Source: CAYZIB01 sp964478425 (lineage in GTDB: Bacteria > Bacillota_I > Bacilli_A > Acholeplasmatales > WRBM01). Taken from it: 64,000 nt of DNA. Under the pieces are notes generated by a model. The model saw only the letters and a list, made by a program, of their open reading frames with translations. It did no database searches and was not told the DNA's origin. Both the position numbers and the translations under genes were made by a program. This document shows, one piece after another, positions 47,054-55,945 of this stretch; within the stretch, counting starts at the first letter, position 1, and every line of letters starts with the position of its first letter. The stretch is from contig CAYZIB010000002.1 in NCBI GenBank assembly GCA_964478425.1, positions 44,578 to 108,577 of the forward strand, given 5' to 3'.

Positions 47054-47992
47054 ATGAAGGGTTTGGTTATAAAATTAATTGGAGGAATATATACAGTTTT
47101 AAATTTAGAAACTAATGAACAAAAAACTCTTACAGCAAGAGGTAAATTAAGATATTTAAAGGTTGATAAATTCAACGAATTTAATAAATCTAATACTAAA
47201 AGTAAAAAAGTTGAGACTAAAACAATTAAATTAAGTCCCAAAGTTGGGGATTATGTAATTTATAATGATGATAATATAATAGATATATTAAAAAGAAAAA
47301 ATGAACTTATAAGACCTGATGTGTGTAATGTTGACCAAATTCTTTTAGTTTTTGCAAGTAAAAATCCGGATTTTAATTTTCTTTTGTTAGATAAATTTAT
47401 AGCATTAATTGAAAAAGAAAATATCAAGCCTGTAATTATTATTACAAAAATTGATTTATTAGATAATTTAGAGTTATCAAGTTTAAAATTTAAAATGAGT
47501 TATTATGAAAAAATAGGGTATAAAGTAATATATACATCTAAAAAAACTAATGAAGGAATAAATGATATATATAATATTATTGACAATAACATAAGTGTCT
47601 TATCAGGACAAACAGGTGCAGGTAAAAGTAGTCTAATGAATATGCTTGATAATTCTTTAACATTAAAAACAGATGAAATTAGTAAAGCACTAGGAAGAGG
47701 TAAGCATACAACAAGACATGTTGAATTATATAAAATAAAAAATGGAATGATTGCTGATACACCTGGATTTAGTAAACTTGATTTTTATAACTGGGATATA
47801 AATAAATTAAAAGATGTTTTTATAGATTTTAAAAAACAAGAAATAAATTGTAAATTTAGAGGTTGTAAACATATAAATGAACCTGATTGTTATATAAAAA
47901 AGATGGTTGATGAAAAAAATATTCCATATTCTAGATATGTTAATTATTTAACAATTTATGAAGAAATAAAATTACAAAAAACAAAATATTAA
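47054..47992 (+). CDS. rsgA: Ribosome small-subunit-dependent GTPase A
   Basis: 312 residues, late 30S maturation GTPase. The OB fold contains RGKLRYLKVDK. The circularly permuted G domain shows G4 TKID first, then G1 GQTGAGKSSLMN and G3 DTPGFSKLDF, with switch residues GRGKHTTRHVEL. The C-terminal zinc motif is CKFRGCKHINEPDC (Cys, Cys, His, Cys). AAGGAG precedes the ATG. It is tightly spaced after the PASTA gene and 9 bases before rpe. Confidence 0.95.
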   Translation: MKGLVIKLIGGIYTVLNLETNEQKTLTARGKLRYLKVDKFNEFNKSNTKSKKVETKTIKLSPKVGDYVIYNDDNIIDILKRKNELIRPDVCNVDQILLVFASKNPDFNFLLLDKFIALIEKENIKPVIIITKIDLLDNLELSSLKFKMSYYEKIGYKVIYTSKKTNEGINDIYNIIDNNISVLSGQTGAGKSSLMNMLDNSLTLKTDEISKALGRGKHTTRHVELYKIKNGMIADTPGFSKLDFYNWDINKLKDVFIDFKKQEINCKFRGCKHINEPDCYIKKMVDEKNIPYSRYVNYLTIYEEIKLQKTKY

Positions 47993-48001
47993 GGAGTAAA
48001 T

Positions 48002-48631
48002 ATGAAAATAGCACCAAGTATCTTATCATGTGATTTTTATAATTTAGAAAATGAATTAAAAGATTTAAATAATTTAATAGATATTATTCATTTAGATGTA
48101 ATGGATGGAATTTTTGTTCCAAATATAAGTTTTGGTATGCCGATTATAAAATCGTTAAAGAAAAATACAAATTATTTTTTAGATACGCATCTAATGATTT
48201 TTGAACCAGAAAAATATATTGATGATTTTATTAAAAGTGGTAGTGATTTAATTACTATCCATTATGAAGCAACAAAAAAAATTGATGAAATAATTACTAA
48301 AATAAAATCTAAGAATAAAAAAATAGGTATAAGTATTAAACCTGATACAGATGTTAAGGTTTTAGATAAATATTTAGATAAAATTGATTTAGTATTAATT
48401 ATGAGTGTTGAACCAGGATTTGGAGGTCAACAATTTATTGATAATAGTATTTCTAAAGCAAATTATTTAATAGAAAAAAGAAAAGAAGATAATCTTAATT
48501 TTTTAATTGAAGTTGATGGTGGAATTAATGACAAAACAATTAAATTGATTAATGCTGATATTTATGTAGTTGGAAGTTATTTGATGAATAAAGAAAATAA
48601 AAAAGAAGTATTAAAAAAGTTATATGAATAA
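48002..48631 (+). CDS. rpe: Ribulose-5-phosphate 3-epimerase
   Basis: 209 residues, interconverts ribulose-5-phosphate and xylulose-5-phosphate in the pentose phosphate pathway. TIM-barrel metal and substrate motifs: PSILSCDF, IHLDVMDGIFVPNISFG, DTHLMIF, SVEPGFGGQQFI and EVDGGIN. Normal length. It lies between rsgA and spoVM exactly as in Bacillus, except that thiN is missing between rpe and spoVM. Confidence 0.95.
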   Translation: MKIAPSILSCDFYNLENELKDLNNLIDIIHLDVMDGIFVPNISFGMPIIKSLKKNTNYFLDTHLMIFEPEKYIDDFIKSGSDLITIHYEATKKIDEIITKIKSKNKKIGISIKPDTDVKVLDKYLDKIDLVLIMSVEPGFGGQQFIDNSISKANYLIEKRKEDNLNFLIEVDGGINDKTIKLINADIYVVGSYLMNKENKKEVLKKLYE

Positions 48632-48669
48632 AAAATAAAAAAAACGCATATTAATTAATGGTGATTAAA

Positions 48670-48756
48670 ATGCGTTTTTATCTTATTGAAATTCCTAAAA
48701 TTATTTCAAATTTCTTTTTAAAAATTAAAAAAATATTTTGGAAAGAAAAAAAATAA
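48670..48756 (+). CDS. spoVM: SpoVM, amphipathic spore morphogenesis peptide
   Basis: A 28-codon gene. It starts MRFYLIEIPK, aligning with B. subtilis SpoVM (MKFYTIKLPK), and keeps proline at position 9, the residue essential for curved-membrane recognition. A hydrophobic, lysine-studded amphipathic helix follows. Position between rpe and the reversed rpmB matches Bacillus synteny. The ribosome site is GGTGAT at 48660-48665. SpoVM marks the convex forespore membrane, recruits the SpoIVA coat basement layer and restrains FtsH. The start codon lies in the right arm of a hairpin (48640-48649 with 48670-48679) with the ribosome site in its loop. Confidence 0.88.
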   Translation: MRFYLIEIPKIISNFFLKIKKIFWKEKK

Positions 48757-48780
48757 ACCAATTTTTGGTTTTTATTTTTT
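48755..48780. terminator. Bidirectional terminator between spoVM and rpmB
   Basis: Stem AAACCAA / TTGGTTT (48755-48761, 48765-48771) with T runs on the plus side and A runs on the left, ending spoVM and the converging rpmB. Confidence 0.75.
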
Positions 48781-48969
48781 TTATGCTCTTGTTACTTTTC
48801 CGCTTTTTAATGCTCTAGCAGAAACTTTAACTTTTTTAACATTTCCGTTTTCATCTACGATTCTAACAGTTTGTAAATTGGCTTTCCAAGTACGTCTTGT
48901 AGCATTTAAAGCATGACTTCTAGCATTACCTGAAACAGTTCCTTTACCTGTTACATAACATTTTGCCAT
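48781..48969 (-). CDS. rpmB: 50S ribosomal protein L28
   Basis: 62 residues, basic. [20 protein letters not shown] and [16 protein letters not shown] are characteristic of L28; AKCYVTGK retains a single Cys, so this looks like a zinc-free form. It is reversed relative to its neighbours, as in Bacillus. GGAGGG lies upstream of the ATG. The promoter is on the minus strand at 49034-49006. Confidence 0.96.
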   Translation of the reverse strand: MAKCYVTGKGTVSGNARSHALNATRRTWKANLQTVRIVDENGNVKKVKVSARALKSGKVTRA

Positions 48970-49005
48970 ATAGAACCCTCCTTAAAGATAATTGTTCGCT
49001 ATAAT

Positions 49006-49034
49006 AATTTACCATAAAACTATTGAAAAAGCAA
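49006..49034 (-). promoter_or_regulatory. Promoter of rpmB
   Basis: On the minus strand TTGCTT (49034-49029), 17 bases, TAAATT (49011-49006) with a TG-N extension. It leaves a leader of about 30 bases. Confidence 0.5.
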
Positions 49035-49123
49035 TAGTAAAAAATAAATATTTGATTTTTTTTATTATTTATTATATAATTGATGTTGCACTTTTTTAAA
49101 AAAAGTTGTGAAAAAATTATGAG

Positions 49124-49152
49124 TTGATTTTATTATTAAAGCATGGTATAAT
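49124..49152 (+). promoter_or_regulatory. Promoter of fakA
   Basis: TTGATT (49124-49129), 17 bases, TATAAT (49147-49152) with TG-N extension, a near-consensus sigma-A promoter. The leader to the ATG at 49226 is about 65 bases. Confidence 0.65.
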
Positions 49153-49225
49153 ATCCATACTATAATATAATAATGAATTTTTGAGGGTAGAGCCTTTATA
49201 TATATATCTTTTGGGAGGACTTTTT

Positions 49226-50878
49226 ATGTCGGTAGTAAAATTAAATGGAATTTTATTTAAAAAAATGATTATAAACGCAGCAATTAATTTGAAAAATCAC
49301 TGTGAAGAAATAGATAAATTAAATGTGTTCCCTGTACCAGATGGTGATACAGGTACAAATATGCAAATGACAATGTTTGCAGGTGTAAGAGAAATCCAAG
49401 ATGTAGCTAGTAAATCAATAACTGAAATTACTAAAATGCTTTCTAGAGGATTATTAATGGGAGCAAGAGGTAATAGTGGAGTTATTTTGTCTCAATTTTT
49501 TAGAGGAGTTTATTTAGGATTTTCTAAAGTTGAAAATGGTTCTGCAACATTAGAACAAGTAACTGAAGCTTTAATAAGTGGGTATAAAACAGCTTATAAA
49601 GCAGTAATGGATCCTAAAGAAGGAACAATTTTAACTGTTGTAAGAGAAGCTGCATTAGAAGTTGAAAAAAATAAAAATAATTATAAAAATTTAGATCAAT
49701 TATTAAATGAATATTTAAAATTTGCAAAAATATCATTAGAAAATACACCAAATTTATTACCTGTTTTAAAAGAAGCAGGAGTTGTTGATAGTGGTGGAAC
49801 TGGTTTTGTAAGAATATTAGAAGGTATGATTTTAGCTTTAGAAGGAAAAATGCTTACTTTAAAAGAAGAAACTCAAACTGAAACTAAATCCGGTATTCAA
49901 GCATTAGAAAATGTTGATATTAAATTCGGGTATTGTACTGAATTTATTTTAAATTTAAAAGAACCAAGTTTATTTGATGAATCATTTTTAAAAGATCCAT
50001 ATTCAAATATGGGAGATTCATTAGTTTGTGTTGTAGATGATGATTTAGTTAAAATTCATGTTCATACAAATCAACCTGGAACAATATTAAATATTGCTCA
50101 AGAATATGGAGAATTTAAAACTTTAAAAATTGAAAATATGCGTCTTCAACATTCAGAATTATTAGATAAAGCTGAAATAGAAGAAAATAATGATAAAATT
50201 CAAGAAAGAAAAAAATATGGTATTATCTCAGTTTGCAATGCACCTGGTGTAAAAAAAGTATTTTGTGAATTAGGATGCCATTATATTATTGATGGTGGAC
50301 AAACAATGAATCCTAGCGCAGATCAATTTTTAAAAGCAATTGAGATTGTTAATGCTGAGAATGTAATAATTTTACCTAACAATTCTAATATAATTCTTGC
50401 TGCTGAACAAAGCAAAAAATTATTAGATGGAAATTCAAGTTGTAATGTTGAAATTATTAAAAATAAAAGCATTGCATCAGGATACGCTGCTTTATTATTA
50501 TTTGATGAATCTGAAAGTTTAGAAGAAAATATTAATATAATGACTGAAAAAGTAAATACAATGAATGTAGGAGAATTAACTTATGCAGTTAGAACAACTG
50601 AAGTTAATGGAGTTAAAGTTAATGAAAGTGATTATATTGGTATTGCAAATGGTAAACTTGTTTGTAGTTTAGAAAATAAAACTGCTGCTGCAAAAGAATT
50701 ATTATCACATATTGTATCTTCTGAATCTGAAATTGTTACTATCTTTTATGGAACAAAAGTTAGTGATAGTGAAATTGAAGAGTTAAGTGATTATATTAGA
50801 CAAATAGATAGTTTAATTGAAATTGAAATTATTGCTTCTAATGATGATTTATATGATTTTTTAGTTGCTGTTGAATAA
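49226..50878 (+). CDS. fakA: Fatty acid kinase catalytic subunit FakA (YloV, DAK phosphatase family)
   Basis: 550 residues. The N-terminal DhaL-type ATP-binding domain (about 1-200) has VFPVPDGDTGTNM with the metal-binding aspartates and LLMGARGNSGVILSQ. The middle and C-terminal YloV domains follow (GIISVCNAPGVKKVF, GGQTMNPSADQFL). With FakB it phosphorylates exogenous fatty acids; PlsX, two genes downstream, uses the acyl-phosphates. The start is the ATG at 49226 with GGGAGG; the frame is open upstream to 49181 without a ribosome site. The Asp23-like partner yloU, usual upstream, is absent. Confidence 0.9.
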   Translation: MSVVKLNGILFKKMIINAAINLKNHCEEIDKLNVFPVPDGDTGTNMQMTMFAGVREIQDVASKSITEITKMLSRGLLMGARGNSGVILSQFFRGVYLGFSKVENGSATLEQVTEALISGYKTAYKAVMDPKEGTILTVVREAALEVEKNKNNYKNLDQLLNEYLKFAKISLENTPNLLPVLKEAGVVDSGGTGFVRILEGMILALEGKMLTLKEETQTETKSGIQALENVDIKFGYCTEFILNLKEPSLFDESFLKDPYSNMGDSLVCVVDDDLVKIHVHTNQPGTILNIAQEYGEFKTLKIENMRLQHSELLDKAEIEENNDKIQERKKYGIISVCNAPGVKKVFCELGCHYIIDGGQTMNPSADQFLKAIEIVNAENVIILPNNSNIILAAEQSKKLLDGNSSCNVEIIKNKSIASGYAALLLFDESESLEENINIMTEKVNTMNVGELTYAVRTTEVNGVKVNESDYIGIANGKLVCSLENKTAAAKELLSHIVSSESEIVTIFYGTKVSDSEIEELSDYIRQIDSLIEIEIIASNDDLYDFLVAVE

Positions 50879-50882
50879 AAAT

Positions 50883-50912
50883 ACTATCAACTTCGGTTGA
50901 TAGTTTTTTTTA
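50883..50912 (+). terminator. Terminator after fakA
   Basis: Stem ACTATCAAC / GTTGATAGT closed by a TTCG tetraloop (50883-50904), followed by eight T. Confidence 0.88.
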
Positions 50913-50945
50913 AATATTATGATATAATATTTATGGAGTGATTTT

Positions 50946-52943
50946 ATGGACTATAGTTTAAAAAGTTTAGGTTTATCTGATAATATATTAAAAACGTTAT
51001 ATAAAGCAGAAATTTATAATGTAATAAGCTTAATTAATTATTTGCCAAGTAAATATGAAATTTACACATTATCTGATTCATTAAATTTAAACTGTACTAT
51101 AAAAATAAAAATAAATAGCAAAATAAATGTTTCAAATTTAAAAAAAGTTCATAAAATATCTTTTTTTGGATTATTTAAGGAAAAAGAAATAGAAGTAATT
51201 ATATTTAATAGAGAATATTTAAAAAATAAATTAATTGAAAATTTAGAAATTATAATATCAGGTAAATATGATAATATTTATAATAAATTTATAGTTAATC
51301 AAATTTTTTTTGAAGAATTTAGTGAAAAAATTATTCCAATTTATAAGAATATAGAACTTTTAAATTATAAAATAAAAGAAATAATGCAAAAGGCTTATTC
51401 TTATTTAAAAGATAATTTTAAAGAAGAAATTCCTAAAAAATATCTTTATGATTATAAACTGTTAACTATTAATGAATTTTATGATAAGGCACATTTTCCA
51501 AAAACAAGCTTTGATGTTAAACAAGTATATAGGCGTTTAAAATACCAAGAATTATTAAATTTAGAAATTAAATATCAATATATAAAATATCTTAATAAAA
51601 AGCAAATAAAAGATCCTAAAAATTATGATTTAGCAAGAGTTAAAAATTTTATTTCCAAATTACCATTTGAATTAACAACTGATCAAAAAAATACTTTAAA
51701 TCAAATATTTAAAGATTTAAAAAGCAAATATGTAATGAATAGACTTGTTGAAGGAGATGTTGGTAGTGGTAAAACAATTTTATGTGTAATATCATCTTTA
51801 GGCGTCGTTAGTAGTAATTATCAAGTTGCTTTTATGGCTCCAACAGAAATGCTTGCAATGCAACATTATAATACTTTTAAAAATTTATTAAAAGATGAAA
51901 ATATAAATGTTGAATTAATTATAAGTTCTAAAAAGAAAAGTGAAAAAGATCAAATTTATAATGATTTAAAATCTGGTAAAATTCATATTTTAATTGGAAC
52001 ACATGCTATATTAAATACTCAAATAGAATTTTTAAATTTGGGATTAATAATTACAGATGAACAACAAAGATTTGGGGTTAATCAAAGAAAATTATTAAAA
52101 GAAAAAGGAACAAAGGTTGATGCCTTATTTTTAAGTGCAACTCCAATTCCTAGAACAATGGCTTTAACTTTTTTTGGTGATTTAGATTTATCTATAATAA
52201 AAGATAAACCAAGTGGCAGAAAAGAAATTATAACAAAATTAATTAATAAACAAGAAATTGCAATTTCTTATGAATATATTTATAATGAAGTTAAAAAAGG
52301 GAATGCAGTTTATATTGTTGCACCAAAAATATTAGAAGGAACTAACATAAATGTATCAAATGTTTTAAAAATATATGAAACTTTAAAAAAAGAATTTAAA
52401 GATGTCTGTGATATAAGTTTATTACATGGTAAAATGACTAAAGAAGAAAAAGAAAGAAATTTAAATGATTTTTATAGTTTAAAAAAACCTATTTTAGTTT
52501 CTACAACTATGGTTGAAGTTGGAATAGATTTAAAAGATGCGACTTTAATAATTATTTATGATGCTTATATGTTTGGTTTAAGTCAATTACATCAATTAAG
52601 AGGAAGAGTTGGTAGAAGTAATAAGCAAAGTTATTGCTTATTAATATCTGATTTAGAATGTGATAGATTAAATGAAATGGTTAAGTCTAATGATGGTTTT
52701 TATCTTGCAGAATGTGATTTAAAAGAAAGAGGAATGGGAGATATATTAGGATTAAAACAAAGTGGTAATTTAGAACTCAAATATTCATCTTTAAAAGATG
52801 ATATAAAAATACTTGAAATAGCAAAAAAAGATGCAATTTTTATTATTGAATCAAATTTATTATTTAATAATAAAGAATATTACTATTTGTTAAAAAATTT
52901 AAAAGAAGAATTAAAAGCAATTAATTTAACTAACTTAGATTAA
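50946..52943 (+). CDS. recG: ATP-dependent DNA helicase RecG
   Basis: 665 residues, reverses stalled forks and migrates Holliday junctions. An N-terminal wedge/OB region (1-230) is followed by the helicase core: VEGDVGSGKTILC (Walker A), FMAPTEMLAMQHY, ITDEQQRFGVNQR (motif II, DEQQ in place of DEQH), LFLSATPIPRTMAL (motif III) and QLRGRVGRSNKQSYC (motif VI). Slightly shorter than the usual 680, mainly in the wedge. An extended -10 TGATATAAT (50920-50928) and GGAGTGAT precede the ATG. Confidence 0.94.
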   Translation: MDYSLKSLGLSDNILKTLYKAEIYNVISLINYLPSKYEIYTLSDSLNLNCTIKIKINSKINVSNLKKVHKISFFGLFKEKEIEVIIFNREYLKNKLIENLEIIISGKYDNIYNKFIVNQIFFEEFSEKIIPIYKNIELLNYKIKEIMQKAYSYLKDNFKEEIPKKYLYDYKLLTINEFYDKAHFPKTSFDVKQVYRRLKYQELLNLEIKYQYIKYLNKKQIKDPKNYDLARVKNFISKLPFELTTDQKNTLNQIFKDLKSKYVMNRLVEGDVGSGKTILCVISSLGVVSSNYQVAFMAPTEMLAMQHYNTFKNLLKDENINVELIISSKKKSEKDQIYNDLKSGKIHILIGTHAILNTQIEFLNLGLIITDEQQRFGVNQRKLLKEKGTKVDALFLSATPIPRTMALTFFGDLDLSIIKDKPSGRKEIITKLINKQEIAISYEYIYNEVKKGNAVYIVAPKILEGTNINVSNVLKIYETLKKEFKDVCDISLLHGKMTKEEKERNLNDFYSLKKPILVSTTMVEVGIDLKDATLIIIYDAYMFGLSQLHQLRGRVGRSNKQSYCLLISDLECDRLNEMVKSNDGFYLAECDLKERGMGDILGLKQSGNLELKYSSLKDDIKILEIAKKDAIFIIESNLLFNNKEYYYLLKNLKEELKAINLTNLD

Positions 52944-52972
52944 TTGAAAAAGATGTATAAATATGATATTAT
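52944..52972 (+). promoter_or_regulatory. Promoter of plsX-rnc
   Basis: TTGAAA (52944-52949), 17 bases, TATTAT (52967-52972) with a TG-N extension. There is no FapR-type inverted repeat visible, and fapR itself is absent upstream. Confidence 0.55.
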
Positions 52973-52990
52973 ATTTTAGAGGTGTTTAAT

Positions 52991-53998
52991 ATGTATAAAT
53001 TAGGTATCGATATTATGGGTGGAGATTATGCTCCTTATGAAACATTAAAAGGAGTTAAACTTGCTTTAGATGAATATAAAGATTTAGAAGTTGTATTATA
53101 TGGTGATGAAAATATTATTAAAGAGCAGCTTAAAGATTTAAGTCGTGTAGAAATTTGTCATACAACAAAATTTATTGATATGGGTGAAAAAGATCCTGTT
53201 ACTGCTTTAAGAAAAAATAGAGATGCAAGTCTAGCTTTAGCTTTAACTGATGCAAAAAATAATAAAGTTATGGGAGTAGTTAGTGCTGGGCCAACACAAG
53301 CTTTAGTTGTTGGTGCTCATTTATTTTTAAAACGAATGGATAATATGAGAAGAACAGCAATTTGTCCTATTATTCCTTCTGTAAGTGGGAAAAAAACATT
53401 GTTATTAGATTCAGGAGCAAATGTTGAATTAAAACCAGAAGATTTATGCGATTTAGCTTTTTTTGCAAGTGTTGTTTGTAAATGTTTAAAAATTAGTGAT
53501 AATCCAAAAGTAGGTTTATTAAATATTGGAACTGAACCTGGAAAAGGTAGAATGGTTGATAAAGAAACATATTATATGTTAAAAGATGATAAAAGAATTA
53601 ATTTTTATGGAAATGTAGAAGGAAAAGAAATATTAACATCTGATTGTGATATTTTAGTAACTGATGGATTTACTGGTAATATGGTAATGAAAACAATGGA
53701 AGGAACAGCCCTTGGAACAGGTGAAATATTAAAAAATGAAATTAAAAAGAGTTTTTTAGCAAAAATTGGTTATGCATTATTTATGAGAAAAGCATTTAAA
53801 AATTATAAAGATAGTCTGAACCCTAAAAAAATTGGTGGAGCAATGTTACTTGGAGTTAATGCACCAATTATTAAAGCACATGGATCATCTGATGCATTTG
53901 CTTTTAAAAATGGAATAAAGCAATGTCTTGATCTTGTTAGATCTGGGTTAATTAAGGATGTAAAGGAAAATTGGGATGCTTCAAACATTACAGAATAA
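52991..53998 (+). CDS. plsX: Phosphate acyltransferase PlsX
   Basis: 335 residues, makes or uses acyl-phosphate for the PlsY glycerol-3-phosphate acyltransferase in phospholipid synthesis. LGIDIMGGDYAPYE at the N-terminus, VVSAGPTQALV, LLDSGANVELKPEDL and LVTDGFTGNMVMK are family motifs. The start is the ATG at 52991 with AGAGGTG; the GTG at 52982 lies in the ribosome site. It overlaps rnc by 23 bases. In Bacillus fabD, fabG and acpP separate plsX from rnc; all three are missing here. Confidence 0.95.
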   Translation: MYKLGIDIMGGDYAPYETLKGVKLALDEYKDLEVVLYGDENIIKEQLKDLSRVEICHTTKFIDMGEKDPVTALRKNRDASLALALTDAKNNKVMGVVSAGPTQALVVGAHLFLKRMDNMRRTAICPIIPSVSGKKTLLLDSGANVELKPEDLCDLAFFASVVCKCLKISDNPKVGLLNIGTEPGKGRMVDKETYYMLKDDKRINFYGNVEGKEILTSDCDILVTDGFTGNMVMKTMEGTALGTGEILKNEIKKSFLAKIGYALFMRKAFKNYKDSLNPKKIGGAMLLGVNAPIIKAHGSSDAFAFKNGIKQCLDLVRSGLIKDVKENWDASNITE

Positions 53999-54653
53999 AT
54001 TAAAAATTAAATTTAACGATGAAAAATTGTTGAAAAATGCATTAACTCATTCATCATATACCAATGAAAAACATGAAGAAAATAATGAAAGATTAGAATT
54101 TTTAGGGGATGCAGTTTTAGAATTATCAATAAGTGATTATTATTATTTAAATACAAATTATAAAGAAGGAACGATGACTAAAAAAAGAGCTCAATGTGTT
54201 TGTGAAGAAGCTTTAGTTCTTTATGCAAATAATTTAGGAATTTCTGAGTTTTTATTGCTTGGAAAAGGTGAAGAATTAAATGGTGGAAGAACGAGAGATG
54301 CTATTTTAGCCGATGCATTTGAAGCAATATTAGGAGCTATTTATCTAGATCAAGGATTTTTAGTTTGTAAAAAATTCATATATGATACAATTGTTCCTTT
54401 AATTAAAGAACATGAATTATTTAATGATTATAAATCAACATTACAAGAAAAAGTACAATCAGAAAAAAGAACATTAGTATATCAAATTGTTAAAGAAGAA
54501 GGGCCTCAACATGATAGAACATTTACAGCAATCTGCAAAATGGATGGTATATCAATGGGTACAGGAATTGGCAAGACTAAAAAAGAAGCAGAACAAAATG
54601 CTGCAAAAAAAGCTTTAAATAAAATGGTTACTAATGATTTAAAGAATAATTAA
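53976..54653 (+). CDS. rnc: Ribonuclease III
   Basis: 225 residues, double-strand-specific endoribonuclease for rRNA and mRNA processing. The catalytic signature ERLEFLGDAVLELSISDYY is near 40-58 and the second acidic site is DAFEAILGAIYLDQG. A C-terminal double-stranded RNA-binding domain follows (YKSTLQEKVQ, GIGKTKKEAEQNAAKKAL). The start lies 23 bases inside plsX, with AAAGGA 8-13 bases before it. smc and ftsY, the usual Bacillus followers, are not here. Confidence 0.95.
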   Translation: MLQTLQNKLKIKFNDEKLLKNALTHSSYTNEKHEENNERLEFLGDAVLELSISDYYYLNTNYKEGTMTKKRAQCVCEEALVLYANNLGISEFLLLGKGEELNGGRTRDAILADAFEAILGAIYLDQGFLVCKKFIYDTIVPLIKEHELFNDYKSTLQEKVQSEKRTLVYQIVKEEGPQHDRTFTAICKMDGISMGTGIGKTKKEAEQNAAKKALNKMVTNDLKNN

Positions 54654-54674
54654 GTTGTTTTTGAGGTGAAGTTT

Positions 54675-55283
54675 ATGCTTTTTAAATTATTAGAACTGGG
54701 TGTTTTAGATGTTTATAAACTTTTAAATAGGTATTATAAAGATTTAGATTTATTGTTAGAAGAATATATAGTCTTATTAGAATTATTTAGCAATTATGAT
54801 AAAAATGAAAATTCAATTAATATTGAAAAATTACATTTAAAAACAAATTTAACTAGTATTAAGGTATCCGAATGTGTTAATAATTTATTGGTTAAAGGAT
54901 TCTTACAAATTGAAATTGATTTTAAAAATGGTAAAAATAAAGAAGTTTATACACTTGAGCCATGTTTAAACAAAATAGAAGATTTGTTAAATAATAAAAA
55001 TATAAATACTGATATTTCTTTTTTACAAAAAGTTAATCAAGTTTTAGAAGAATTATTAAATAGAAGTTTAACAGCAAATGAATATGATATTATTAAATGT
55101 TGGGATGATGAAGATAATGTTTTTAAAGCAATAGAAGAAGCCAAGATGAATAATATAAAAAATGTTAATTATATTGATAAATTAGTTATATCAAATAAAA
55201 AATTTAAAGAAAATGATAATATAGATAAAAATACTGATTTATATCGTAGTTTAGAGGCGTTAAGAGATGAAATTAAAAGATAA
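54675..55283 (+). CDS. dnaD: DnaD-like replication initiation protein
   Basis: 202 residues. An N-terminal winged-helix part (LLELGVLDVYKLLNRYYKDL, then LHLKTNLTSIKVSECVNNLL) is followed by a C-terminal DnaD/DnaB2 helical domain (VNQVLEELLNRSLTANEYDI, VFKAIEEAKMNNIKNVNYID). DnaD helps DnaA remodel the origin and load helicase. The start is the ATG at 54675 behind GAGGTGA. Pairing with nth, which it overlaps by 17 bases, is the classic dnaD-nth arrangement and strengthens the call. Confidence 0.85.
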   Translation: MLFKLLELGVLDVYKLLNRYYKDLDLLLEEYIVLLELFSNYDKNENSINIEKLHLKTNLTSIKVSECVNNLLVKGFLQIEIDFKNGKNKEVYTLEPCLNKIEDLLNNKNINTDISFLQKVNQVLEELLNRSLTANEYDIIKCWDDEDNVFKAIEEAKMNNIKNVNYIDKLVISNKKFKENDNIDKNTDLYRSLEALRDEIKR

Positions 55284-55905
55284 AGCAAATTTATTTTATG
55301 AATATGCTTTAAATTTGTTTCCTAATGCTAAATGTGAATTAGACTATTATGATGATTATTCTTTATTAGTTGCAGTAATATTAAGTGCTCAGACTACAGA
55401 TAAAAGAGTTAATATTGTTACTAAAGAATTATTTAAAAAATATCCGTCAATTATGGATTTATCTAAAGCAGATATTATGGATATTATGGAGATTATAAAA
55501 AGTTTAGGTTTATATAAAAATAAAGCTAAAAATATTCTTTTAATGAGTAAAAAAGTTGTTAGCGAATATAATTCTGTTATTCCGAATAAAAAAGAAGAAT
55601 TATTAAAATTAGATGGTGTTGGAGTGAAAACAGCAAATGTGTTTTTAGCTGAATATTATAATTTAAATTATATTGCAGTAGATACTCATGTTAAAAGAGT
55701 AGCAATAAGATTAGGATTTGCAAACTTAGATTCTAATGTTTTAGAAATCGAGAATAATTTGATGAAATTATATAAAAAAGAGTTATATCATAATATTCAC
55801 CATTTAATGATTTTTTTCGGTAGATATCATTGTATTTCTAAAAATCCCAAATGCGAAATATGTCAATTAAAAAATATTTGTAATTATTATAAAAAGAATT
55901 GTTGA
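55267..55905 (+). CDS. nth: Endonuclease III
   Basis: 212 residues, DNA glycosylase/AP lyase for oxidised pyrimidines. The helix-hairpin-helix LDGVGVKTANVFLAE holds the catalytic Lys, and AVDTHVKRVAIRLG the catalytic Asp. The C-terminal 4Fe-4S loop is C-x6-C-x2-C-x5-C (CISKNPKCEICQLKNIC). The start overlaps dnaD by 17 bases. It ends in TGA. Confidence 0.96.
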   Translation: MKLKDKANLFYEYALNLFPNAKCELDYYDDYSLLVAVILSAQTTDKRVNIVTKELFKKYPSIMDLSKADIMDIMEIIKSLGLYKNKAKNILLMSKKVVSEYNSVIPNKKEELLKLDGVGVKTANVFLAEYYNLNYIAVDTHVKRVAIRLGFANLDSNVLEIENNLMKLYKKELYHNIHHLMIFFGRYHCISKNPKCEICQLKNICNYYKKNC

Positions 55906-55945
55906 TTATCATTATTTATTAAATTAAAATTTAAATGGTGATAAT

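Noticed and set aside
48626..48655. Possible sigma-E promoter upstream of spoVM (GAATAAA, 14 bases, CATATTAA)
   Set aside because: It matches only five of seven and five of eight consensus positions, and A/T-rich DNA produces such matches freely.
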